Of a stretch of DNA of 8,861 nucleotides, positions 1 through 6,398 are shown one piece after another. Within the stretch, counting starts at the first letter, position 1. Every line of letters begins with the position of its first letter. The notes under the pieces are model-generated. The model was given only the letters and a program-made list of their open reading frames with translations, made no database searches and was not told the DNA's origin. A program made the position numbers and the translations under genes. Source of the DNA: CAYTAP01 sp964435775 (GTDB lineage Bacteria; Planctomycetota; Phycisphaerae; Tepidisphaerales; Tepidisphaeraceae). The stretch covers positions 1-8,861 of the forward strand of contig CAYTAP010000145.1 of NCBI GenBank assembly GCA_964435775.1. The letters are read 5' to 3'.

Positions 1-1
1 G

Positions 2-334
2 ATGTACAGCCAGTACAATCCCGGCGCGTCCATCGTGATGGAGGGGATCAAGGTGACGCAGGTCAAGCGGTCGAGCGAGTGCATTTTCCTGACCGAGCGG
101 CTGTCGCCGAGCACAATCGACGCCAACCTCCAATGGTCCAACACCAGCGCGACGATCTACCCGTACGACGAGTACGTGGACCCGAAATACTATCGCTACG
201 GCAACGGCGAATACACGCACGGCAAGTTCGTCGCGTGCCTTTTCGTGGATGGTCACGCGGCGTTGACCGCGGCATCGGACATTTACGCCAACCCATCGGC
301 GCGGCTGTGGGCGCGACAGCTTCCCGGCAACTGA
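2..334 (+). CDS. H-X9-DG prepilin-like protein, C-terminal part (5' truncated by window)
   Basis: The reading frame runs in from the left edge, so the Met at position 2 is probably internal and the true start lies outside the window. The visible 110 residues contain His73, nine residues, then Asp83-Gly84 (motif core HGKFVACLFVDGH). This is the H-X9-DG signature found near the C-terminus of prepilin-type proteins that are abundant in Planctomycetes. Full-length members begin with a type IV prepilin cleavage/methylation signal and one hydrophobic helix, then a pseudopilin-like extracellular domain; that part is not visible here. The stretch before the motif is rich in Tyr, Asp and Asn, as expected of an exported surface protein. 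A 46-bp gap separates it from the beta-helix gene, so it may be the first visible member of that operon. The precise role is unknown. The family call rests on the motif and its position near the C-terminus. Confidence 0.75.
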   Translation: MYSQYNPGASIVMEGIKVTQVKRSSECIFLTERLSPSTIDANLQWSNTSATIYPYDEYVDPKYYRYGNGEYTHGKFVACLFVDGHAALTAASDIYANPSARLWARQLPGN

Positions 335-367
335 TTCACACGGAAACCGATTCACCTTCGGCAACAC

Positions 368-374
368 AAGAGGA
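368..374 (+). promoter_or_regulatory. Shine-Dalgarno AAGAGGA for the beta-helix gene
   Basis: A purine-rich AAGAGGA lies 6 nt before the ATG at 381. It supports that start over the in-frame Met at 393. Clear Shine-Dalgarno sequences are the minority in this window, so this one is informative. Confidence 0.6.
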
Positions 375-380
375 CTGACC

Positions 381-2147
381 ATGAGCTTTTCAATGAAACG
401 GCTTGCGATGAGCGTCTGCGCCCTGGCGATGATGATCGCCCCGGCAAGGGCAGCCAATGAATTGCAGGAAAGAATCGACGCAGCGCTGGCGGCGGGGGAG
501 AAGCAACTGGTGATCCCACCGGGCGTCTACCGCGTCGCGCCGCCGCGACCGGGGCGGCCGCATGTGCTGATCAAAAATGCCAAGGACCTCTCGATCATCG
601 CCGATGGCGTGACGATGGTCTGCACAAGCATGGATCAAGCGCTGCGGATTGACGATTCGACCGGACTGACGATCCAGGGGTTGACGATCGACTATGACCC
701 GCTGCCCTTCACGCAGGGGGTGGTCGTGGCGCTGGCCGACGATCACACATGGCTGGAGATGAAACTTGACGCGGGATACCCCGCCGCCGAGGCGGACAAG
801 GGACGACGCGGCATCTTGTATGACCCCGCGACGCGGCTCGTGAAGCCCGGCGCGTGGACGCGCTTTGGGGTGACGGTCGCGCCACGCGAAAATGGTCTCG
901 TGCGGTTGTCCTGGTCCAATCCAATGGTGGACACGGCGGCCGTCGGCGACCTTGTCGCGCTGACCCGCAAGACAATCACCCCGCACGGCATTTTTGTGAG
1001 TAACGGGCGGAATTGCACGTTTAAGAATGTCACCCTTCATGCCTCCACCAGCTTTGGCGTGTTCGAGGTCAATGGAGGCGGCAACAGCTACATCGGATGC
1101 CACATCGTGCCGGGAGCGCCGCCGCCCGGGGCGACGGCGGCTCCGCTGCTCTCGAGCCAGGCGGATGGGATCCACAGTCGTTCGGCGTCGCCGGGACCGC
1201 GCATCGAGAACTGCGTGCTCGATTCGATGGGGGATGACGCGGTGGCCATTCATGGCGATGCGGCGCTGGTTGTCGCGGCCGAGGGAAAGTCGCTGATCGT
1301 CAGCCCCAAGCGCGAGCTGGAGTTCAAGGTGGGTGATCGGCTCAATGGGATGAGCGCCAAGGGACAGACGACGCCCGATGCGCGGATCATTTCGATTGAA
1401 CCGATTCCGGCCGATCAGGCGCCCGATGCCCGGGCGGTGCAGTTGAAGTATTTCCCGGACCTTCGCCTGGCCAGTTCATTCTGGAAGCAGTCGTTCAGGA
1501 TCGAGCTCGACCATTCGCTGGGTCTGTCCGAAGGGTGGCTCGTCGCCAGCCATGACCGCACGGGCAGCGGCTTTGTGGTTGAGAACAACACGATTCGCAA
1601 CACGCGGGCCCGCGGAATTCTCGTCAAGGCATCCGATGGCTTGATCACGCACAACACGATTGAGCATGCGACGCTGGCGGGCATCGTGCTCTGCGCCGAG
1701 TCGCGCTTCTGGCTGGAGGCGAACTATTGCCACAACGTCGTGATCCGCGACAACGTGCTTCGGGACATCGGCCACGGCGCGATGAACGCGGGCATGGTGC
1801 AGGCCGGGGCGATCACGCTGTGCAGCGAGGGTCCCGGACCGGCCGGTGGGCATCAAAACATCACGATCGAGAACAACACGATCAAGAATACCGTCGGCGT
1901 GAACATCGAGATCACCTCCTCAACCGGCGTCCTCGTGCGGGGCAATAAGTTTGTCGATGCCCATGAAACCGAAGGCGGCCACGGCGGCAATTTCGGGATC
2001 GACCCCTCGGCGACGATCTGGATCACCCAATCGAAGGATGTGACGGTGGAAAACAACCAGATGGTCAATCCGGGCCCATACACCGGCAAGCTGGTCGTGA
2101 CGACCGACACCGCCGAGAACATCACAATCAAACCACAGGAGAAATGA
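381..2147 (+). CDS. secreted right-handed parallel beta-helix protein, GH110 (alpha-1,3-galactosidase)-like
   Basis: This 588-residue protein has a classic signal peptide: Lys6-Arg7, a hydrophobic core, and likely cleavage after the Ala-Arg-Ala ending at residue 24. Export to the periplasm or outside is therefore expected. The C-terminal half carries successive beta-helix rungs (NNTIRNT, HNTIEHAT, DNVLRDIG, ENNTIKNT, GNKFVDAH, ENNQMVNP), and an N-terminal pair of rungs reads GLTIQGLTIDYD. The segment DGIHS (Asp262) followed 23-24 residues later by GDDAVAIHG (Asp285, Asp286) resembles the acidic active-site cluster of GH110 enzymes. Those are inverting alpha-1,3-galactosidases that use a beta-helix without metal or cofactor. 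Length is close to that of GH110 members. It overlaps the GH4 glycosidase gene by ATGA, which fits a galactoside-degradation pair. The beta-helix fold and export are secure. GH110 is a motif-based inference; another carbohydrate-active beta-helix family (lyase or epimerase) is the alternative. Confidence 0.8.
   Translation: MSFSMKRLAMSVCALAMMIAPARAANELQERIDAALAAGEKQLVIPPGVYRVAPPRPGRPHVLIKNAKDLSIIADGVTMVCTSMDQALRIDDSTGLTIQGLTIDYDPLPFTQGVVVALADDHTWLEMKLDAGYPAAEADKGRRGILYDPATRLVKPGAWTRFGVTVAPRENGLVRLSWSNPMVDTAAVGDLVALTRKTITPHGIFVSNGRNCTFKNVTLHASTSFGVFEVNGGGNSYIGCHIVPGAPPPGATAAPLLSSQADGIHSRSASPGPRIENCVLDSMGDDAVAIHGDAALVVAAEGKSLIVSPKRELEFKVGDRLNGMSAKGQTTPDARIISIEPIPADQAPDARAVQLKYFPDLRLASSFWKQSFRIELDHSLGLSEGWLVASHDRTGSGFVVENNTIRNTRARGILVKASDGLITHNTIEHATLAGIVLCAESRFWLEANYCHNVVIRDNVLRDIGHGAMNAGMVQAGAITLCSEGPGPAGGHQNITIENNTIKNTVGVNIEITSSTGVLVRGNKFVDAHETEGGHGGNFGIDPSATIWITQSKDVTVENNQMVNPGPYTGKLVVTTDTAENITIKPQEK
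2137..2141 (+). promoter_or_regulatory. Shine-Dalgarno AGGAG for the GH4 gene
   Basis: AGGAG lies 5 nt before the ATG at 2147 but only 2 nt before the ATG at 2144. Spacing therefore favours 2147 as the initiation codon. The site lies inside the end of the upstream gene, consistent with translational coupling. Confidence 0.55.
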
Positions 2148-3643
2148 TGACGATCGCAACAACCGAACCGAAACCCATCCGCGCCATCCGTGAGCGGGCA
2201 ACCGCAACCGCCGCGAATGCCAAGGGCCACGCCGCGCACACGATGGACATGGAAAACCCCGCCGCCCTGCCGGGGAAGATGACCCGCCCGCTCCGCATTA
2301 CCATGCTGGGCGCTGGAAGCGGTTTCACACCGCGCCTCATCAACGACGTGCTGAAGATCGAGGGATCGAAAGGCGGACACATCGCGCTGGTCGATGTGGC
2401 GGCGGATCGATTGAACACGATGGCGCAGGTCATCAATCGCCTCATCCGCCAGGAAGGACTTGAGGAGTGCTGGAAGCTCAGCGCTCACACGGATCGGCGT
2501 CAGGCCCTGCCCGGCAGCGATTACATCGTCAACTGCATCGAGGTCAGCGGCATTGATTGCGTGCGCTGGGACAATGACATCCCGCTGAAATACGGGATCG
2601 ATCAGTGCATCGGCGACACGATCGGCCCGGGCGGGCTGTTCAAGAGCCTGCGAACGATTCCCGTGTTCCTGGACATCCTCCGCGATGCGGCCGAACTCTG
2701 CCCCAATGCCATCGTCCTCAATTACACAAACCCGATGGCGATGCTCGTCCTGGCGGCCGGTCGGGCGGTGCCGCACATGAAGGTCGTGGGGTTGTGCCAC
2801 AGCGTGCAGCACACGTCGCGTTTGCTGGCGACGCGGGCAGGCGTGCCGTTTGATGAGATGACATGGGAATGCGCGGGGATCAACCACATGGCGTGGTTCA
2901 CGACGCTTGAGCACGCCGGCAAAAGCCTCTACCCGCAACTCATGGCAATGGCGAAGGAGGAACTTGCCACGGGCGTTGTGGATGAATCGGAAAAGGATCG
3001 GCCGGATTTGGTGCGAAAGGACATGATGCTGCAATTCGGCGCGTTCATCACCGAAAGCAGCGGACATCTGAGCGAATATCTCCCCTACTACCGCAAGAAC
3101 AAGGCTGCGTTGGAGAAGTATTGTCGGCCGGGCTATTGCGGCGGGAGCCGGTTTTACGCGTCGAATTGGCCGCAGTGGCGCGCCAATGCCGACGCCGAGC
3201 GGCTGGCGATGGTGAAAGGGGAAAAGCCCGTCGGCTGGAACCGATCCTACGAATACGCCTCGTGGATCATCGAGGCCCGCGAGAAGGATTCGCCGGTCCG
3301 CATTCACGGCAATGTGATCAATAGCGATGGCAGCGGGCGCGGGCAGCTCATCACCAACCTTCCGGCCGACGGGTGTGTGGAAGTGGCGTGCATGGTCGAT
3401 CGCAATGGCATTCATCCAACCCGCCATGGCGCGCTCCCGCCTCAGATGGCGGCGCTGTGCGACAGCAACATGCGGATGTTCGACCTGGGCGCGACCGCGT
3501 GCATCGAGCGGAGCCGGGAGGCGGCGATCCATGCCCTGATGCTCGATCCATTGACGAGCGCGGTCTGCACGCCGCAGCAAATCCGCGACATGACCAATGA
3601 ACTGTTCGAGGCCGAGAAGGACTTTCTGCCGGGGTATCGTTGA
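2147..3643 (+). CDS. GH4 family glycosidase, alpha-galactosidase (MelA)-type, NAD+/metal dependent
   Basis: Predicted cytoplasmic hydrolase of glycoside family 4, which cleaves glycosides by a redox-elimination route using bound NAD+ and a divalent metal. Numbering below is from the ATG at 2144. The Rossmann segment ITMLGAGSGFTPRLI (about residues 52-66) binds NAD+. NYTNPM (Asn193-Met198), CHSVQ (Cys218, His219) and GINHMAW (Asn247, His248) are the usual metal and substrate motifs. GHLSEYLPYYRK further on carries the Tyr-rich catalytic segment. CHSVQ is typical of the alpha-galactosidase/alpha-glucosidase branch, not the 6-phospho-glycosidase branch. There is no signal peptide. About 45 residues precede the Rossmann strand, more than usual, so an internal start at Met46 (2279) would give 454 residues, close to MelA-type lengths. 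The gene overlaps the beta-helix gene by ATGA and probably processes its products after import. Substrate (galactoside, glucoside or uronide) is not settled by sequence alone. Confidence 0.9.
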   Translation: MTIATTEPKPIRAIRERATATAANAKGHAAHTMDMENPAALPGKMTRPLRITMLGAGSGFTPRLINDVLKIEGSKGGHIALVDVAADRLNTMAQVINRLIRQEGLEECWKLSAHTDRRQALPGSDYIVNCIEVSGIDCVRWDNDIPLKYGIDQCIGDTIGPGGLFKSLRTIPVFLDILRDAAELCPNAIVLNYTNPMAMLVLAAGRAVPHMKVVGLCHSVQHTSRLLATRAGVPFDEMTWECAGINHMAWFTTLEHAGKSLYPQLMAMAKEELATGVVDESEKDRPDLVRKDMMLQFGAFITESSGHLSEYLPYYRKNKAALEKYCRPGYCGGSRFYASNWPQWRANADAERLAMVKGEKPVGWNRSYEYASWIIEAREKDSPVRIHGNVINSDGSGRGQLITNLPADGCVEVACMVDRNGIHPTRHGALPPQMAALCDSNMRMFDLGATACIERSREAAIHALMLDPLTSAVCTPQQIRDMTNELFEAEKDFLPGYR

Positions 3644-3684
3644 ACGACGGGCGCCACCGATCCTCCTGGCAAGGTGTCGAAAGC

Positions 3685-3742
3685 AATTGGAGGGCGTTGC
3701 TCCCGCAACGCCACAGCGTTGCGGGAGCAACGCCCTCCAATT
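3685..3742. repeat. REP-doublet (REPIN)-like palindromic element 1
   Basis: A perfect inverted repeat: arms 3685-3711 and 3716-3742 (27 nt each) around a 4-nt CACA loop. Each arm also folds on its own: 3693-3700 pairs with 3705-3712 around TCCC, and 3716-3722 pairs with 3727-3733 around GGGA. Each half starts at its outer side with GGAG (3689-3692; complement CTCC at 3735-3738). A GGAG or GTAG foot beside a short hairpin is the described form of REP sequences recognised by RAYT (REP-associated tyrosine) transposases. It sits 41 nt after the GH4 stop. It could also act as a transcription-stopping or RNA-stabilising structure for the GH4 mRNA. Assignment as a mobile REPIN is inferred from structure only; no transposase is present in this window. 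Confidence 0.65.
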
Positions 3743-3790
3743 CGTGCACGGCCACAAAAATTGCCTGCGCGCCAATATCGGGCTCCGATC

Positions 3791-3819
3791 AAAACCGGCT
3801 GGCCGCTGCCGGCGGTTTT
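3791..3819 (+). terminator. terminator-like hairpin after the GH4 gene, abutting the tRNA promoter
   Basis: AAAACCG (3791-3797) pairs with CGGTTTT (3813-3819), with an alternative inner stem CCGGC (3795-3799)/GCCGG (3808-3812). The A-tract/U-tract flanks suggest an intrinsic terminator that could work in both directions. The T run is short (4) and lies within the stem, so strength is uncertain. Its right end touches the extended -10 of the tRNA promoter. Confidence 0.4.
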
Positions 3820-3827
3820 GCTATAAT
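3819..3827 (+). promoter_or_regulatory. extended -10 promoter (TGCTATAAT) for tRNA-Leu
   Basis: TGCTATAAT combines a consensus TATAAT (3822-3827) with the TG of an extended -10. No good -35 is present at 17 bp (CTGGCC at 3799-3804). Transcription would begin near 3834, about 20 nt before the tRNA. The position directly upstream of a tRNA and the perfect hexamer in GC-rich DNA make this convincing. Confidence 0.65.
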
Positions 3828-3853
3828 CCTATGCGTCTTAATCGATGTGCCTT

Positions 3854-3935
3854 GCCACCGTGGCGGAATTGGCATACGCGCTGCGCTTAGGACGCAGTGC
3901 CGCAAGGCTTGAGGGTTCGAGTCCCTCCGGTGGTA
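3854..3935 (+). tRNA. tRNA-Leu (anticodon UAG)
   Basis: The cloverleaf folds as follows. Acceptor 3854-3860 pairs with 3928-3934, discriminator A at 3935. The D arm is GCG/CGC (3863-3865, 3877-3879) with GG in the loop. The anticodon stem CTGCG/CGCAG encloses loop 3886-3892 CTTAGGA, with anticodon TAG at 3888-3890. A long variable arm (3898-3910) has a GCC/GGC stem capped by a GCAA tetraloop, the class II shape of tRNA-Leu. The T arm is GAGGG/CCCTC with loop TTCGAGT. The anticodon reads CUA and, by wobble, CUG and others. The discriminator A fits leucine. The 3' CCA is not encoded and must be added after transcription. The first acceptor pair is a G-U wobble. Confidence 0.96.
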
Positions 3936-4042
3936 CTCGGATCGTCATTGGGCGGCGACAGTCGCCCGCAGCGTTCGCCTCCAACGCGGCCTTAGTGGTG
4001 GATCGATGCCGCAACCGCCTGATGATAGACGCCGCGCCATAA

Positions 4043-4047
4043 AAGGA
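4043..4047 (+). promoter_or_regulatory. Shine-Dalgarno AAGGA for the TPR gene
   Basis: AAGGA lies 8 nt before the ATG at 4056 and supports that start. The 120 nt between the tRNA and this gene holds only a weak hairpin (GGCGA 3954-3958 / TCGCC 3962-3966, no T tract). I see no separate promoter there, so read-through from the tRNA promoter is possible. Confidence 0.5.
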
Positions 4048-4055
4048 TTAACCCC

Positions 4056-5129
4056 ATGAAACGCTCCCCCCGACCTATCGTCTATGCCCTGCTCGGCGCT
4101 TTTCTTTTCCCCGCCGCCGTCATGGCGGATGCCGTCTGGATCAGTTCAGGCGGCGGGAATCCGCTGAAGTATCCCAACGTCACGATTGAAAAGATCGACA
4201 GCGGCAACCTCGTCTATCGCACCGCCGCCCGCGAAACCCGCAAGAGCGTGGCGGACATCACGCAGATCGAAGTGGACGGCGAACCGGCGCTCAACGCAGC
4301 CGAGGAGGCGTTCGTCAAGGAGGACTGGTCGGCCGCGGTCGATGGGTATCTCAAGACCGTCCGTGCAACGACCAAGGATTGGTTGAAAAACTGGGCGGAT
4401 GTCCGGCTTCTTCAGTCGGCCAACAAGGCACATCGCTTTGACGCGGCGACGACGGCTTACCTGTCGCTGGTCGCCACGGATCCCGCGCTGGCGACCCAGC
4501 TCAAGCCCTCCGTGCCCGACGCCAAGAGCCCCTACCTTGAAGCCGCCGCCAGCCAGGCCGAGCAGGCCGCCGCCGCTCAAGGTTTGAACAACGACCAAAA
4601 GGCCGCGATCTACACCTTCCTGCTCGATGTCTATCGAGCCAAGGGGGATTCGGCCAAGGCGCTCGATGCCGCGGATCGTCTGGCATCCCTCGGCGGCGCA
4701 TCCCCGCAAACCTTGGCCGCCGTCAAGCTGGGCAAGGCGCAGATCGAGCTTGATGCCAAGCGATACGACAAAGCGCTGGCGCTGATCCAGGAGAACCGCG
4801 GAGTATTTGTGGATCCCAAGCAGCAGGCCGACGCCCTGTTCGTCATCGCCGAATGCAAGCAGCACCTGGCGGACAAATCCGACAAGAATGCGATGATGGA
4901 CGCGGCGCTGGCGTACATGCGGGTGGTCGCTGATTTTGAATCCCTCGACAACAAGCATCAGGTCGCCGTGTCGCTCCTCCGCACCGCCGACATCCTGAGC
5001 GAAATCGGGCAACCCAAGGAAGCGCTGTCGCTTTACTCGCGCGTCGCGGCCGACAACCCCAAGGATCCCGCCGGGCTTGAGGCGCGGCAGAAAGCTGAAT
5101 CGATCAAGGAAAAGGCCAAGCAATCCTGA
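4056..5129 (+). CDS. exported tetratricopeptide (TPR) repeat protein
   Basis: This 357-residue protein has a signal peptide: basic N-terminus (Lys2, Arg3, Arg6), hydrophobic core 8-22, likely cleavage after Val-Met-Ala (residue 24). There is no lipobox cysteine, so it should be a soluble periplasmic protein. Residues about 25-75 form a small beta-rich domain (NVTIEKIDSGNLVYRT, then SVADITQIEVDG) of the type I associate with planctomycete exported TPR proteins. The rest is helical with TPR-like units. Examples are around DWSAAVDGYLKTV, RFDAATTAYLSLVATDP, AKGDSAKALDAADRLASLGG, AKRYDKALALI and GQPKEALSLYSRVAADNPKDP. The C-terminus is Lys/Glu-rich. TPRs mediate protein-protein contacts, and no catalytic motif is visible. 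It lies 23 bp upstream of the peptidase gene, probably in the same operon. The specific role is unknown; scaffolding in envelope or peptide handling is only a guess. Confidence 0.8.
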   Translation: MKRSPRPIVYALLGAFLFPAAVMADAVWISSGGGNPLKYPNVTIEKIDSGNLVYRTAARETRKSVADITQIEVDGEPALNAAEEAFVKEDWSAAVDGYLKTVRATTKDWLKNWADVRLLQSANKAHRFDAATTAYLSLVATDPALATQLKPSVPDAKSPYLEAAASQAEQAAAAQGLNNDQKAAIYTFLLDVYRAKGDSAKALDAADRLASLGGASPQTLAAVKLGKAQIELDAKRYDKALALIQENRGVFVDPKQQADALFVIAECKQHLADKSDKNAMMDAALAYMRVVADFESLDNKHQVAVSLLRTADILSEIGQPKEALSLYSRVAADNPKDPAGLEARQKAESIKEKAKQS

Positions 5130-5152
5130 TCAGCCCGTCCCGCGGCTCGCCC

Positions 5153-6217
5153 ATGCTCATCGTCGATGCCCATCTTGATCTGGCGTACAACGCCTTGCGC
5201 GGGAGGGATGTCGTTCTCCCGGCCAACGAGCAGCGCACCGACGCCGACGGCATCCCATCGGTCGGTCTGCCCGATTTGCGAAAAGGCGGCGTCGATCTGA
5301 TCTGCGCGACGATCTTTTGCGAACCGGCCGGCGCGGGTGATTCCTCCAGCGGCTATCGCACCGCCGACGAGGCGCATGCCCAGGCCATGAGGCAGTTCCG
5401 CTGGTATCAACGCCAATTCGCCATCGGCACGATGTCGCCGATCACCGCCGCCGGCGAATTGCCCGTTGCCTCAAAGATCGCGCCCAAAGCGCTCAAAGCG
5501 ACAAAGCCCGATATCCTCTCGCCATTGCCGCCGCCTGCCGCCCCTGCGCCGATCCGTTCGATCCTCCTGATGGAAGGCGCCGATCCGATCCGAAACCACT
5601 CCGATGTCGATCAATTTGTCGAAATGGGCATGCGCGCTATCGGTCTGGCATGGCGGCAAACCCGCTACGCCGGCGGCACCGGCGCGCCCGGCCCGCTCAC
5701 ACCCGATGGGATCAAGCTGATCCCCCGCCTTGACCACCATCACCTGATTCATGATGTCTCGCATTTGGCCGAGGAGTCGTTTTGGCAATTGCTCGATCTG
5801 ACCGAGGGTCCGGTCATGGCGTCGCATTCCAATTGCCGCGCAATCGTCCCGACCGACCGGCAACTCTCTGATGAGATGATCCGCGCCCTGCTGCGGCGCG
5901 ATGCGGTCATCGGCATCAACTTCTACGACAAGTTTCTCCTTCCCCCCGATCAGGCCGGCCATCGTCGCGCCACCCTCGCCGACCTCATCGCCCACATCCG
6001 CCACCTATGCGACCTCGCCGGCGACGCCCGGCGGGTCGGCATCGGCACCGACATGGACGGCGGCTTCGGACGCAATCAGATCCCCGTCGAAATCGCCACC
6101 TCCGCCGACCTGCCGCGCCTCGCCGACGCGCTCGCGGCCGCCGATTTCTCCGACGCCGACATCCACGGCATCATGGGGGGCAACTGGCTTGCCTTTTTTC
6201 AGCGATCGCTTCCGTAA
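5153..6217 (+). CDS. M19 family (membrane dipeptidase-type) zinc peptidase
   Basis: This 354-residue metallopeptidase belongs to the renal/membrane dipeptidase family, which hydrolyses dipeptides, often with a D- or dehydro-amino acid at the C-terminal side, using two zinc ions. Expected ligands are visible: His7 and Asp9 in DAHLD, bridging Glu141 in MEGADPI, His204 in DVSH, and His225 in ASHSN. The Asp-rich GIGTDMDGGFG (Asp300, Asp302) near the C-terminus is also typical. Length matches the family. No signal peptide or membrane anchor is seen, so it is probably cytoplasmic despite the family name. A Pro/Ala/Lys-rich stretch (about residues 113-135, including LSPLPPPAAPAP) before Glu141 looks like an insertion. 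The run DHHHLIH before DVSH adds unusual histidines. No Shine-Dalgarno precedes the ATG, so translation may depend on the upstream TPR gene. The substrate is unknown; peptidoglycan peptide turnover is a possible use. Confidence 0.92.
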   Translation: MLIVDAHLDLAYNALRGRDVVLPANEQRTDADGIPSVGLPDLRKGGVDLICATIFCEPAGAGDSSSGYRTADEAHAQAMRQFRWYQRQFAIGTMSPITAAGELPVASKIAPKALKATKPDILSPLPPPAAPAPIRSILLMEGADPIRNHSDVDQFVEMGMRAIGLAWRQTRYAGGTGAPGPLTPDGIKLIPRLDHHHLIHDVSHLAEESFWQLLDLTEGPVMASHSNCRAIVPTDRQLSDEMIRALLRRDAVIGINFYDKFLLPPDQAGHRRATLADLIAHIRHLCDLAGDARRVGIGTDMDGGFGRNQIPVEIATSADLPRLADALAAADFSDADIHGIMGGNWLAFFQRSLP

Positions 6218-6231
6218 GCGGTGTTCGCATT

Positions 6232-6271
6232 CCCACGGCCTGCTTCGTGGGCTGCTGCCACCACGAAAGCA
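6232..6271. repeat. alternative hairpins after the peptidase gene
   Basis: Two mutually exclusive stems occupy this stretch. CCCACG (6232-6237) can pair with CGTGGG (6246-6251). TGCTTCGTGG (6241-6250) can pair with CCACGAAAGCA (6261-6271) with one bulged A. They begin 14 nt after the stop codon. There is no T run, so they may be a factor-assisted terminator or mRNA-end structure, or part of a further dispersed repeat. Confidence 0.4.
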
Positions 6272-6274
6272 TCC

Positions 6275-6344
6275 GTAGGGTCCGCACCCCGTGCGGACCA
6301 TCCGAGGGCAGCGCAAAATGGTCCGCACGGGGTGCGGACCCTAC
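6275..6344. repeat. REP-doublet (REPIN)-like palindromic element 2
   Basis: Perfect inverted arms of 27 nt, 6275-6301 and 6318-6344, flank a 16-nt spacer. Each arm starts on its outer side with GTAG (6275-6278; complement CTAC at 6341-6344) and is itself a hairpin: GGTCCGCAC, CCC loop, GTGCGGACC. The plan matches element 1 at 3685-3742 (GNAGGG foot, central CCC, self-folding halves, 27-nt arms), but the stem sequence differs. GTAG plus hairpin is a hallmark of REP sequences moved by RAYT transposases. It lies between the peptidase and the polysaccharide genes and could insulate the two transcription units. No RAYT gene is visible here. Confidence 0.7.
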
Positions 6345-6392
6345 AAAGTTCCCGCGATGGTCAACGAGCTATCGCATTTCGCCCGATCGTCC

Positions 6393-6398
6393 GATAAT
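6393..6398 (+). promoter_or_regulatory. possible -10 element (GATAAT) for a leaderless acyltransferase mRNA
   Basis: GATAAT matches TATAAT at five of six positions and ends 6 nt before the ATG at 6405. No Shine-Dalgarno is present. This spacing would place the transcription start at or next to the ATG, giving a leaderless message. No recognisable -35 is seen, so the call is tentative. Confidence 0.3.

Noticed and set aside
3685..3742. Element 1 as a simple intrinsic terminator
   Set aside because: There is no T run after the stem, and the self-folding halves and similarity of plan to element 2 fit a repeat better, though it may still affect transcript ends.
1853..3775. 640-residue open frame on the - strand
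   Set aside because: It lies opposite the GH4 gene and the end of the beta-helix gene, both with clear family motifs. The translation is Arg/His/Ala-rich without recognisable motifs, a common by-product of GC-rich third positions.
3597..4042. Three small + strand frames across the intergenic region and tRNA
   Set aside because: They translate the palindromic element and the tRNA gene. No start signals or coherent sequence.
4146..5123. 325-residue open frame on the - strand
   Set aside because: Antisense shadow of the TPR gene, which has a signal peptide and Shine-Dalgarno. No motifs on the reverse strand.
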